A stretch of 64,000 bases of DNA, from assembly GCF_038443385.1 (NCBI RefSeq), contig NZ_CP151726.1, positions 6,386,001-6,450,000 of the forward strand. Direction: 5' to 3'. The notes beneath the pieces are model-generated. The model had not been told where the DNA came from. It did no database searches and saw nothing but the letters and a program-made list of their open reading frames with translations. The translations under genes were made by a program, and so were the position numbers. Shown piece by piece: positions 28,205 through 37,112 of this stretch. The first letter of the stretch is position 1; each line of letters opens with the position of its first letter. The DNA is from Stieleria varia (lineage in GTDB: Bacteria; Planctomycetota; Planctomycetia; Pirellulales; Pirellulaceae).

Positions 28205-29424
28205 ACAAACATGGACTGAAACGTCAGCCAGCGTGCCGTCAACAAAGTCAACACCAAGCAGCTCCACCAGGTCGCCCTGCGTGCCAGCGGTTGATCGTGC
28301 AGCCTGTACAGCAAGACGATCGACATCGCAGTGACACTGATTTTGAAAATCATCAGATGCATCGGATTTTCGATCAATCCTCGGCCGAGCGGGTTGAGCT
28401 CTTTCATGGAGCCACTCTCGCTGGCCAGCAGCGTCCAGATGAGATCGATTGCTGAAAGCGACGCCACGATGAGCAACGTCTTGATCGAAATCTGCTTCAT
28501 ATTGCTCAGAGCCTCGCGATGATCGTTGCCCACCATCTGAGGCGCGTGAGTCATCAAGTGACCGATGGCAAACACGACCATCACGTACGCGAATAGGGTG
28601 ATCGGGAATGCGAGCCTCTCTCGCCACACGGTGAAGCGATCGTGTCGATCGGATTGCACGACGGCCTGCTGAACTCGATCGGCCCACTCGGAAATGCGTT
28701 CCCGGAGCTGCGAGTCGCGGAAATAGGACTGGACGTAGCGGCCCCAGTCCTGCTCGTTGATCACCGCGCTCAATGCCTCTGGTAGGTCCGCTTCGGCATG
28801 CATGCCGTCGCCATGAGACGCCAAGGCAGCCAAGAAATCACTTCCAGAGTCCGACGTCCAAAGGGTTCGTGGAGACTTTCCTGGCTCCACCAGCACCACG
28901 GCATCACTATTGAGCGTCCGAATGTCCATTGCAAACCGCTCTGCCGGCGAGCGGCTATCGGGCATCTCGCCGCGGCCCCTGCGCTGCCAGCCTGGGAAAG
29001 ATCCGTCGCGGAATCCACCGCCACCGGATGGACCGCCACCGGATCCCTGTTTGCCGAAATCCTGCCTGCCGAATCCCTGCCCTCCCATCGATTCGCCCCG
29101 ATTAGCGACGGGGCGAAATCTAAAATCGCCCTCTCTCTGCATGGGGCGTTCATATTGGGACAGATCGTATTTCGTCAGATCCAGCTCTCGACCGTTGATG
29201 ATCACTTGGTCGTCTTTGACAGCAATGGAGTACGGCATTGGGACATAGTCACCGTCCAAGAACAAGAATCCGGTTCTGATGTCGGAATACCGTGCCTGCG
29301 ATGCTGTCTCGCTCGTCGAATCGGCAGCCCACGCGGCAGGACAGGGAAACAGCAGTCCCAAGGTTGAAATCAACGCCAACCGAACCGTCAGCACGCCACT
29401 CCGGAACTTCCATCGAAAAGACAT
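28201..29424 (-). CDS. Secreted/membrane protein with a C-terminal DUF5658-like helix bundle
   Basis: About 407 residues from the ATG at 29424 (an upstream frame-start at 29448 is possible). A signal peptide ends near PCPAAWAAD. A short domain (DGDYVPMPYSIAVKDDQVIINGREL) is followed by a glycine-, arginine- and phenylalanine-rich linker (about residues 115-160). The C-terminal 150 residues have four hydrophobic helices, including SLSAIDLIWTLLASESG and ELNPLGRGL, as in DUF5658 proteins. No enzymatic motif seen. Convergent and four-base overlapping with the DUF3179-like gene. Confidence 0.7.
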   Translation of the reverse strand: MSFRWKFRSGVLTVRLALISTLGLLFPCPAAWAADSTSETASQARYSDIRTGFLFLDGDYVPMPYSIAVKDDQVIINGRELDLTKYDLSQYERPMQREGDFRFRPVANRGESMGGQGFGRQDFGKQGSGGGPSGGGGFRDGSFPGWQRRGRGEMPDSRSPAERFAMDIRTLNSDAVVLVEPGKSPRTLWTSDSGSDFLAALASHGDGMHAEADLPEALSAVINEQDWGRYVQSYFRDSQLRERISEWADRVQQAVVQSDRHDRFTVWRERLAFPITLFAYVMVVFAIGHLMTHAPQMVGNDHREALSNMKQISIKTLLIVASLSAIDLIWTLLASESGSMKELNPLGRGLIENPMHLMIFKISVTAMSIVLLYRLHDQPLARRATWWSCLVLTLLTARWLTFQSMFV

Positions 29425-29641
29425 TTGCGGGATTACCTTATGCAGCACGTCGCAAACAAGACGAAGCGTTCAAACGCTGAACGTTCTGTATCGTTGAACC
29501 CTGGCCGTCGAAAAGGTTTCGTAGATATCTCTCGGATTTGATCCCAATTGCCCTGTTGGGTAGCGTCTGGCCCCTTGGGTCCAGAGACCGCCGCTCACCT
29601 TTGCGTTCCCGATTCGACCAAATCAACAGACTCGTCCCGCG

Positions 29642-31114
29642 TTATAGGTCGTTGTCGCGTACCTCAAGCAACCGCTGACTCAGCTGGTCTCGGAAACGAT
29701 CGACCGTGGCTTGGTGCTCTTTCGATGAGGCAAGATTCACGTACTGCTTGGGGTCGGTCGTCATGTCGAACAACTCTGCCCCGCCCGAGCCGTCTTCGTT
29801 GTACTGTATGTACGCCCAGTCTGGCTCGCGGAGCAGAAACGCCTTCCGCATCGGCGCGACGCTGAATGCCGCCTGACGTACCTGCTGACCTGGATCGTTC
29901 AGCAGGGCGGAGATATCTTTGCCTTGCAGGTGACCTGGAACGGGTAACCCGCACAGCCGAGAAAGTGTCGGATACAGATCGATCAATTCCACCAAGCTGT
30001 CGCAAACCGCAGCCGGCTTGCCCGGGACGCTGATGATCAATGGCACCGCGGCGGACTCGTCATGCAGCGAAACCTTGGCCCAAAAGTCGTGCTCGCCGAG
30101 GTGATAACCGTGATCGCTGGTGAAGATCACGATCGTCTTGTCGCGTAATCCGTTGTCGTCCAACGCTTTCAAGACCTTGCCGACTTGTGCGTCCATGAAG
30201 CGAACGGCGGCGTAGTAGCCTCCCAATGCTTTTCGCTGTCTTCGCAGATCCATCTGCATGTTCTTACTCGTTTTGTAGTTGATCCCAGGACTGGGAATGT
30301 CGTCCCAGTCGCCGGCGACCTTCTCGGGCAACGCCAGTTTGTCAAACGGTTTGAAGGGCTCAAAGAATCGTTCGGGGGCGACGAAGGGAACGTGTGGTCG
30401 AACGAATCCGACACCAAGCCAAAAGGGTTTGTCACGATGTTTTTGCAGCAGCTCGACCGCTTTTGCGGCACTCTTCCCATCCGCGTGAACTTCGTCATCA
30501 CCTTCCGCCTCGACCACCACGAATGTGTTCCCGCCCATCACGGGTTTCTTTCCCTCCGGGTTGCGTTCGAGCGTTTCGCCGTCGCCGGGTGCTTTCCATT
30601 CCAGACCCGGCGTATTGAAACGCTCGGTCCATGAATGCTCATCGTCCGCCCCGTTCCAGTCGTTCGTTTTTTGGGGGTCGGCAAAGCTCTCCACGCCACC
30701 GGGAACTCCCATGTGAAAGATTTTGCTGACTCGCGCCGCGTAGTAGCCGTTGTTGCGGAAGTGTTGCGGCCAAGTCGGGCGATCGCCGATCTGAGGTCGC
30801 GGGTTGGTGTATCCCAGAACCCCGGTCGCATGCGGGTAATAGCCCGTCATGAACGACGCTCGCGATGGGCCACAGTAGGTGGCTTGGCAATAGGCTCGCG
30901 TGAACCTCGTTCCCAGCTCCGCCAAGGAGTCGATGTTCGGCGTCTGGCAACGTTGATTGCCGTAACAGGACAATGCGGTCGCCGTCAAATCGTCGGACAC
31001 AATGAACAGCACATTCATCGGCTGCTCACACTGTGCAGATCCCGCCGCCATGATCGCCACCAAACCTACCAGCAAGCGAGTTGTAAGGTGTCTAAAAAAT
31101 GGAGATGGTTTCAT
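29642..31114 (-). CDS. Secreted sulfatase, iduronate-2-sulfatase-like
   Basis: 490 residues from the ATG at 31114. Signal peptide to about residue 29 (LLVGLVAIMAAGSAQC). NVLFIVSDDLTATALSCYGN is the metal site; YCGPSRASFMTG holds the maturation motif with Cys81. FTSDHGYHLGEHDFWAK is typical of choline- or iduronate-sulfatase relatives. The start overlaps the stop of the upstream phosphoesterase gene by four bases (ATGA), which fixes this start and shows coupling. Predicted to remove sulfate from a secreted or external glycan. Confidence 0.92.
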   Translation of the reverse strand: MKPSPFFRHLTTRLLVGLVAIMAAGSAQCEQPMNVLFIVSDDLTATALSCYGNQRCQTPNIDSLAELGTRFTRAYCQATYCGPSRASFMTGYYPHATGVLGYTNPRPQIGDRPTWPQHFRNNGYYAARVSKIFHMGVPGGVESFADPQKTNDWNGADDEHSWTERFNTPGLEWKAPGDGETLERNPEGKKPVMGGNTFVVVEAEGDDEVHADGKSAAKAVELLQKHRDKPFWLGVGFVRPHVPFVAPERFFEPFKPFDKLALPEKVAGDWDDIPSPGINYKTSKNMQMDLRRQRKALGGYYAAVRFMDAQVGKVLKALDDNGLRDKTIVIFTSDHGYHLGEHDFWAKVSLHDESAAVPLIISVPGKPAAVCDSLVELIDLYPTLSRLCGLPVPGHLQGKDISALLNDPGQQVRQAAFSVAPMRKAFLLREPDWAYIQYNEDGSGGAELFDMTTDPKQYVNLASSKEHQATVDRFRDQLSQRLLEVRDNDL

Positions 31115-32016
31115 CGCTGTGGGCTCCATTGTCGAGACTGTTGGTGGCGAAATCCATTCAGTCGTATCGTTCCATTTGGATGGATGTCCATGAGCGAGTA
31201 GGCGTTGTTGTCGACGCCAGATCCTTCCACCATCGCGACCAGCGTGCAGTAGTGAATGCCTGCGATGTCTTGCAAATCGTTCTTATGACTGTGTCCTTGG
31301 AAAACGGCCAAGACTCGTCCCGATGATTCAAGCACCTTGCGAACTTCATCGCTGTTTCTGACGCTGTGGTGCCCGCTCACATCTAGCCTCTGGTGGGCAA
31401 ACACAATCACCGGATGCTTGTTCTCGTTCAAATCCGCTTGCAGCCATTCCAATTCCATGGCCGGAACGTTCGCATCCGTCCACTTCGAATTCTTTCGTCC
31501 GTAGGCTTTGCCATCGCTGCGAAAGCAAGAGTCCAGCACGACGAAATGGATGCCACTGCGGTCGAATGAGTAAAACGATTCTTCCTGCCCGACGCCGCCC
31601 AAGAACTCGTCTTTATTCAATGTGTCCACGCAGTGGTTTCCCAGCACGTAATGCCGGTCCGGACAGATCTTGCTGAACCGGTCATTGATCGTCGAAAGGT
31701 AGCGCTGCTCCAACTGCACCGTGTCGGCGGCGTCGATCAAGTCGCCCAGCTCGACAACAAAGTCCGGCTTGGACGCTTCAAACTCTCCAGCGGCTTCATC
31801 GAGCTTGGCAAGTGTTTCGCGATAGTGACGCGATCCCGCAGGCGGTTTGTCGGCGTAGTGCAAGTCCGTGATCATGCCGACGCACAGGCGACCCGGCGAC
31901 TGATCAGCGTAGAGCGGAGAAACAGTCGCCACCGCCCCAGCGGTCAGCAACAATGCCCCGTCCTGGACAAAGGCTCGTCTCCCCACACGAACCGGATCGT
32001 TATCGCTCATCGTCAT
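31111..32016 (-). CDS. Tat-exported calcineurin-like phosphoesterase
   Basis: 301 residues. The N-terminal twin-arginine signal GRRAFVQDGALLLTAGAVA is followed by the metallophosphoesterase motifs ITDLHYAD, ELGDLIDAAD, VLGNHC and FQGHSHKND; the aspartate usual in GNH[DE] is replaced by cysteine. It is first in an operon with the iduronate-sulfatase-like gene, suggesting a joint role in extracytoplasmic degradation of a phosphorylated or sulfated substrate. Substrate unknown. Confidence 0.86.
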   Translation of the reverse strand: MTMSDNDPVRVGRRAFVQDGALLLTAGAVATVSPLYADQSPGRLCVGMITDLHYADKPPAGSRHYRETLAKLDEAAGEFEASKPDFVVELGDLIDAADTVQLEQRYLSTINDRFSKICPDRHYVLGNHCVDTLNKDEFLGGVGQEESFYSFDRSGIHFVVLDSCFRSDGKAYGRKNSKWTDANVPAMELEWLQADLNENKHPVIVFAHQRLDVSGHHSVRNSDEVRKVLESSGRVLAVFQGHSHKNDLQDIAGIHYCTLVAMVEGSGVDNNAYSLMDIHPNGTIRLNGFRHQQSRQWSPQR

Positions 32017-32304
32017 TGGACTCCAAGGACCACACTGTCGGAGACGCCAGCCGCCTCACACAAATCAATCAGCATTCTAACCCGAAATGCCAAGGACCTG
32101 GTTAGGTCCAGTAGGTCATGCTCCGCATGACAAAATACGATTCGCCCCCATTGTCTCTGATCAGTCGCTTCACCACCGGCTCAAGCACCCTTTCGACTTA
32201 GTCGTAGATTGGCCACTATTGGCCAACATTCAATACACAGACGGGCAAGAGTGACCACCCGACAGTCATTCAATCCCCAACACGGACTAAAATCAACAAG
32301 CCGC

Positions 32305-32421
32305 TTTTCGGAAGCTCAATACCTGGAGGCGATTCTCAAAACCCGAGGCTATAGCAAACCGGACATCGCCGCCATCTTTCACGGCCACCTTCTACGGATC
32401 GTCGAAACGGCATTTCCATAG
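32305..32421 (+). pseudogene. C-terminal remnant of an M19 (renal-type) dipeptidase
   Basis: The 38-residue frame ending KTRGYSKPDIAAIFHGHLLRIVE resembles the last helix pair of membrane dipeptidases (a GYS-x-x-D-I-x-K-I-x-G-G-N-x-L-R-V pattern). Nothing upstream continues the family, so this would be the tail of a deleted gene at the edge of the accessory island. The short match limits confidence. Confidence 0.4.
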
Positions 32422-32741
32422 TCCGTTTCACGTTCGCCCAGATCAAAGATCACGCTCGACGCCAATTCACGCTGACTCAAAACAGTAACGTACGGATGAC
32501 GTTGTGATCCGCACGAACAACCGGAATGGCGTTGCTGCAGAAAACAGACAGCGAGGAAAAAAAATGTTTGGGCAAAAAAATGTCGGATCGGTATCAACAC
32601 GAGCATTTTCTGCAAATTCATTTTTTGGCCCTTTCTTGCCACACTGCTGAGCCCGAGTAGAACGTACAACCAAGGTGCAATCGGCCACGATGCATTCGAT
32701 CGAGACAACGGCCCGGTGATACAATCCATTGAATCGCGTTG

Positions 32742-32963
32742 ACAAACCCCCTTCCCCTTTTCGAAGAACTCAGTTGGCCAAGTGCGATTTGGTAGAAGAT
32801 TACTGGTAGCGACTGCACGGGCGAGCCGTTTTCTGTGACATTTTCTACCAGTAATCTTCTACCATCTCCGGTCTGAACCATTGAGCGCCGGGCAAATATT
32901 CGAGAGTGGACTCTGACTCTGTTGCGGCAGAATCGCAGAAGTGTGCGTCTGCCACGAAACTCT
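32742..32963. repeat. Inverted-repeat element, copy 1
   Basis: A non-coding unit of about 220 bp bounded by the C-rich motif on both sides. Inside, perfect 20-bp arms TGGTAGAAGATTACTGGTAG (32790-32809) and the complement (32845-32864) surround a 35-base spacer. A second copy lies at 34757-34975, with roughly a dozen substitutions and no indels by eye. Confidence 0.75.
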
Positions 32964-32991
32964 AAAAAACCCCCTTCCGCTTTTCAAGTAA

Positions 32992-33756
32992 GCCGCACGC
33001 TGTGGAAGCAATCGCATCCCGAATCGGACGATCCGACGGAGTTGGAGTCCCGCTCGCCTTTGGAAGAATCAACAACCAAAGAACCTCACTACTATCGCTA
33101 CAAGAAGTGCAACGGCTTGGTCGCCCCGGCCGGCCAGTTGGAAGGATCGCTGGCGGTCACGCTGTTGGCGGTCGCGCACTGGGTGGTGAAATGGCAGCAG
33201 ACGCAAGCCGCATCGACTCAGGTCGTTCCGCCTTGGCGACGGGCACTGGCTGCGGTGATCAGGCAGCGGATATCGATGCCAAGCAAGAACGCATTCATCA
33301 ATGGCATGCGATATGGACTGATTCAGCCTGATGCTCATTGGTTGAGCTTGATCGAACAGGCGATCGAATTGGTGAGCGAAGAAGTGGAGTGGCCCAAAGC
33401 AACCGCGAGACCACCGTGACATCGAGTCCAAGTTTTCAATCGCGTTGTTTCGCACCCATTGGTTTTCAATCACAAACCGATCAGGCTCATCAATCGTCGA
33501 TGCAACCGCATCACGATGAATTTGGCACCAAACAGCAAGTTCAACCGCCAAGGCGTGACCGTTTCGCGTCATTCAGAGTGATCGCATCGACTGCAATCGA
33601 GCCAACCAAGAGCAAGAAACCGCGTTGCTCACCCAAGTCACACTGGGCAATCTTGACAACCAGCTAAACCAGCAAAATCTAGCTGGCAACACCCCAAAGA
33701 AAGAAACCCTCAATCAACGTCTGCACGCTCGCGAGAGGGTTCGGGAATTAAGAAGT
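32992..33756 (+). mobile_element. IS91-family remnant A (3' part only)
   Basis: It begins directly after a C-rich motif, inside the transposase gene, at the codons equal to about residue 362 of the longer copy at 43991. The transposase frame continues to the stop at 33419. The zinc-finger, HUH and tyrosine regions are all missing. The 337-base non-coding tail ends at GGGTTCGGGAATTAAGAAGT, directly followed by GAAC, the known IS91 target tetranucleotide. Confidence 0.85.
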
Positions 33757-33760
33757 GAAC

Positions 33761-34390
33761 GCTCCCACAATGTAGAGCCGCGGAGGCGGCGGAAGCGTAA
33801 AGCCTGGGACGTGAGTCCCAGGTCTCGTTTCGAAAGCGGTCTCGATTGAGCCCCGAAGGTGGCGACAGACTGTGAGTGATACACTGCCGTCTCTGTCGCC
33901 GCTTCGCGGCTTATCAGACGCGGTGATGTGGTACCCCAAGGGGCTGACGCCCCATGCTTTGCCCTATCGCTGCTCCGCAGCTATCTGTTCAAGGCGAAGT
34001 AATCGTAGGTCATGCTGTGCATGACGAAATACGGCACGCGCATTAACACGTGGGGTGACCTGTACTCGGGAACAACGCTCGGTGACGTCCGGTGTGCTGG
34101 TTGTGATGTACCGATGGCGTCATGCACAGCATGACCTACTGGAACTGCGGAGCATGTCGTATTGATGACTCTATCTGTTCAGCGCAAGGAATCTGTCGTG
34201 TCTCGAATGTTTGCACGCGAAGACGCTAAGGCGCGAAGGACGAGCCTCTTTCTTCGCGTCTTAGCGCCTTCGCGTGAGAATCAAAAAAGGCACCCCATGG
34301 GGCTGACGCCCCATGCTTTACGCTGCCGTCGCATCCGCGACTGTGCACGGGCACCAGTGTTGATTGGCGCCATCAGTCACTTTGATCAGC
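33761..34390. repeat. Cluster of planctomycete-type palindromic repeats, no gene
   Basis: Non-coding. It contains a block from about 33775 to 33980 that recurs at 36905-37112 (GCCCCGAAGGTGGCGACAG and the CCCCATGGGGCTGACGCCCC type); a pair of converging GTCATGCTGTGCATGAC units at about 34010 and 34120; and long arms around CGAAGACGCTAAGGCGCGAAG and its complement at 34211-34275. The CCCCATGGGGCTGACGCCCC block occurs again at 34293. I see no convincing coding frame. Confidence 0.65.
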
Positions 34391-34437
34391 TTTTAAAACC
34401 CCCTTCCCTTTATTGCTCGTTCAATTTAATCGCGTTA

Positions 34438-34640
34438 GAAACCCCGTTCCCCTTTTCGAAGAAGTACTCCGATTAGTGTTCGATCAGTGAAGATTAGTGG
34501 TTCTGCTTCTCTTGAAGTACGATCCGTTTTCACGTTTGCGATGCGTCGCTATTGATCAGCAAGCCGACCTGTATCTCACTGGTTTGAGTGTGGTTTGTTT
34601 TTGGGAACACCAATTTGCACTAATCGAACACTAATCAGCA
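34438..34640. repeat. Second type of inverted-repeat element
   Basis: It is introduced by a C-rich motif with the TTCGAAGAA extension. Perfect 14-bp arms GATTAGTGTTCGAT (34471-34484) and ATCGAACACTAATC (34623-34636) lie 138 bases apart. The interior shows no gene. About 115 bases of unassigned sequence separate it from the next motif copy. Confidence 0.6.
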
Positions 34641-34756
34641 GAACTGCAAGCAGGCTGGATGAAGGCGGCTGGCCAGCAGTTACCGGCAAGGCAGGATTTG
34701 GTTCGGTATTTGGGGGAGACAAGCTTCGCGAACATTCAGATCAGCGGAAGAAGCTA

Positions 34757-34975
34757 GCCGCCCCTTCCCCTTCTCGAAGAACTCAGTTGGCGAAGTGCGA
34801 TTTGGTAGAAGATTACTGGTAGCGACCGCACGGGCGAGCCGTTTTCTGTGACATTTTCTACTAGTAATCTTCTACCATCTCCGGTCTGAACCATTGAGCG
34901 CCGCGCAAATATTCGAGAGTGGACTCTGGCTCTGTTGCGGCAGATTCGCAGGAGTGTGTGTCTGCCACGAAACTC
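34757..34975. repeat. Inverted-repeat element, copy 2
   Basis: Duplicate of the element at 32742. The arms at 34803-34822 and 34858-34877 have one mismatch. Again bounded on both sides by copies of the C-rich motif, though the flanking genes are different, so element and motifs were duplicated together or moved as a unit. Confidence 0.75.
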
Positions 34976-35024
34976 CAAAAATCCCCCTTCGCTTTATTGC
35001 TCGTTCTATGGAAACACTGCAAAT

Positions 35025-35558
35025 TCAACGTTCGTTGTAAGGTGAATCTTCGCCAATTCCCAGTCCAACCAGTTCATAAGACGATTGCAACGCATCGCCG
35101 TGACCTGTTACTGGGATTAGAAACTCCGGTTCGTCTTTGTCTTTTCTCAAAAAAACCAAATGAAAACTATCGATTGAGTCCACTTTTGAACTTTCGCCAA
35201 GCTTAAGACGCCGAATGGTTTCAAACGATGCCTTGCCGAAATACATACTTGAAGGCGCATTTCCTGGTGCTCCTTTCTCTGGGAGATCTTGAAAGTGCTT
35301 AATGCGAAGTATACGGACTTTTTCACCTTTCAGAACGGAAACCGCCTCAAGAAGTAACACGTACTCTCCGTAAAATTGCTGTTCAAACTCGTCGTTCGGT
35401 ACACGCATCACCTGGAAGCACCTCACGATTGCGACAGTCTCGGCGTCTCCTGTCAGTTTCTCAAACGAGATCTTTAGCGGAGGTTTTGCATGCGCGCACG
35501 CGACGAGTCCAAGAACAAGAATGCCGAACAATGCAAAATGGGACAATAATCTCTTCAT
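35025..35558 (-). CDS. Small lipoprotein-like protein in the immunity position
   Basis: 177 residues from the ATG at 35558. The N-terminus MKRLLSHFALFGILVLGLVAC has a lipobox-like LVAC or, alternatively, a signal-peptidase I site at AHAK. The mature part is soluble, mixed alpha/beta, with no recognised family. It starts four bases after the stop of a toxin-tip-like fragment (35563-35784) on the same strand, the arrangement of toxin-immunity pairs. The frame is open far upstream, but that part runs through other elements and is not real. Immunity function is inferred from position only. Confidence 0.55.
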   Translation of the reverse strand: MKRLLSHFALFGILVLGLVACAHAKPPLKISFEKLTGDAETVAIVRCFQVMRVPNDEFEQQFYGEYVLLLEAVSVLKGEKVRILRIKHFQDLPEKGAPGNAPSSMYFGKASFETIRRLKLGESSKVDSIDSFHLVFLRKDKDEPEFLIPVTGHGDALQSSYELVGLGIGEDSPYNER

Positions 35559-35562
35559 CGTT

Positions 35563-35784
35563 CTACCAAAAACGTGGGTCTGGCGGTCCGTCATCAAAAG
35601 TGCTCGTCTGTCCTTCGCCCGTAAATGCGTTAAACGCACCTCCATTGCTGTAGTGATCCTGAACTGGACCACAACAATTCCACGAAAAGTCTGCATGGGA
35701 TCTAGCGTCAGATCCCTTGACGTGTTTGTTCCACCAAGTTGGATTCTCGTTTCCGCGTGCGTCAAATGCCCGTCGGAACCCGTT
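35563..35784 (-). pseudogene. Truncated C-terminal tip, probably of an RHS-type toxin
   Basis: A 73-codon frame begins after a stop codon that lies inside the C-rich motif and ends in PPDPRFW followed by TAG. Its composition is protein-like (ENPTWWNKHVKGSDARS; NCCGPVQDHYSNGGAFNAF), while the overlapping longer frame gives low-complexity product, so this is the likelier coding frame. It has no start codon and is cut off exactly at the motif. The small gene directly downstream and the two other RHS tips in this island suggest a polymorphic toxin end. Toxin class not identified. Confidence 0.5.
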
Positions 35785-35826
35785 TTAAAACCCCCTTCCC
35801 CTTTTCGCGTTTTCCCCTTTTCGCGC

Positions 35827-35943
35827 ACGTAGGTGATTCGCTTCTTGATCGTCGCTTCGCTGTAGTTGCGAATGCGAAGCCGATCGGTGTGCTCGACCAA
35901 CAGGCGATAGAAGCCGCGTGGATCGTTGGTGTCACCGAACGCT
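35827..35943 (-). pseudogene. N-terminal fragment of a tyrosine recombinase gene
   Basis: The translation FGDTNDPRGFYRLLVEHT followed by NYSEATIKKRITYVR matches residues 11-50 of the complete recombinase at 39463-40443 almost without change. It has no catalytic residues. The match stops at the C-rich motif near 35785-35825 and, on the other side, about 50 bases from an Rpn-family fragment. Confidence 0.85.
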
Positions 35944-35988
35944 AAAAACTCCCATGCCCTCTCCGGAGAGCCGGAGACCGGAGACTTA

Positions 35989-36510
35989 TCAAGATTCCCT
36001 GTCGCGCAGTCGCTTCTGAAGGTCTGACATTCGCTTCGTAAGTGCATCGATGCCTTGCGGAAGCAGTTCCCCGTCACCAGTGGGGGCCTCTCCCAAGAGC
36101 TGCTCGAGAAGCTGGATTTGGCCTGCTAATTTGCCTTCCTCACGTCCTTCCTCACGTCCTTCCTCACGTCCTTCCTCACGGGCACCTGAAATGGCCCACT
36201 CATAGTCTCTTTGAGCCTTTTCGCGTTGATCGTACATTTGCTTGTCTTCCGTTTTAGCGGAGATGGTTTCTATCGTGGAAATCGCTGGCTCAAACTCGAT
36301 CCCAGGGAGCAATCGGCGGAGAGCTTCCCCGTCGTAATCCTGGGCGTGTAGCAACAGGAATACCCATTGATTCAGTTTACTCGCCCTGGAGATCGTCTGC
36401 TCTGCCAAGGCATACTTCGTCAATTCTACCGTGTGTACTTCGATCCCGTTGGAAATTGAACGACCGCTGCGTTGGTCCAGGAGCTGAAAACGGTGGTAAG
36501 CTTGGAACCC
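35989..36510 (-). pseudogene. 5'-truncated Rpn/PD-(D/E)XK transposase-nuclease family gene
   Basis: The open frame continues upstream of the TTG at 36423 to the C-rich motif near 36513 and reads YHRFQLLDQRSGRS, then EVHTVELTKY, then PAISTIETIS. This order is typical of Rpn (recombination-promoting nuclease) family proteins just after the nuclease core. The nuclease core itself is missing. The C-terminal part includes REEGREEGREEG, encoded by four tandem copies of a 12-bp unit (36133-36180), as is usual in this family. Confidence 0.75.
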
Positions 36511-36542
36511 GTTTCAAACCCCCCTTCCGCTTTTCTGATCCC

Positions 36543-36888
36543 CCACCGTGACATCGAGTTCAAATTATCAATCTCGTCGTCCCGCACCCATTGGTTTTCA
36601 CACACAAACCGACCAGGCTCATCAATCGTCTATGCAATCGCATCACGATGAATTTGGCACAAAACATTATGTTCAACAGCCAAGACGAGACCGTTTCGAG
36701 TCACTCAGAGTGATCGCATCACCTGCAATCGAACCAACCAAGAGCAAGAGACCGCGTTGCTCACCCAAGTCACACTGGGCAATCTCGGCAACCAGGTAAA
36801 CCAGCAAAATCTAGCTGGTAGCACCCCAAAGAAAGAAACCCTCAATCAACGTCCGCGCGCTCGCGGGAGGGTTCGGGAATTAAGAAGT
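36543..36888 (+). mobile_element. IS91-family remnant B (3' tail only)
   Basis: It starts at the last codons of the transposase gene (CCACCGTGACATCGAG), immediately after the C-rich motif, and contains only the 340-base non-coding tail. It ends at the same AAGAAGT as the other copies and is followed by GAAC. The 200 bases beyond the GAAC also match those beyond remnant A, so A and B share tail plus flank. Confidence 0.85.
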
Positions 36889-36892
36889 GAAC

Positions 36893-37112
36893 GCACAGAC
36901 AATAGAAAGCCGCGGAGGCGGCGGAAGCGTAAAGCCTGGGACGTAAGTCCCAGGTCTCGTTCCGCAACGATCCCGATTGAGCCCCGAAGGTGGCGACAGA
37001 TTGCGGGCGATATCGTGCCCTATCTGTCGCCGCTCCGCGGCTTTCGCAATCGGCAATGTGGCACCCCATGGGGCTGACGCCCCATGCTTTACGCTGCCGT
37101 CGCATCCGCGAC
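36893..37112. repeat. Second copy of the palindromic block found at 33761
   Basis: It matches about 33761-33980 (GCGGAGGCGGCGGAAGCGTA, then GTCCCAGGTCTCGTT, GCCCCGAAGGTGGCGACAG) with many substitutions. It ends in the CCCCATGGGGCTGACGCCCC type block. Non-coding. Confidence 0.7.

Noticed and set aside
34162-34476. A 104-codon frame in the repeat region
   Set aside because: It runs through palindromic repeats and two C-rich motif copies; composition is not protein-like.
35559-36077. A single long frame that would fuse the integrase N-terminus to the small lipoprotein
   Set aside because: It crosses the C-rich motif and several unrelated fragments; the middle part is low in protein character, and a better frame (35563-35784) lies in the same stretch.
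36133-36180. Four tandem 12-bp units that at first look like a CRISPR or regulatory array
   Set aside because: They are in frame within the Rpn-family fragment and encode the REEG repeats common in that family; there are no spacers.
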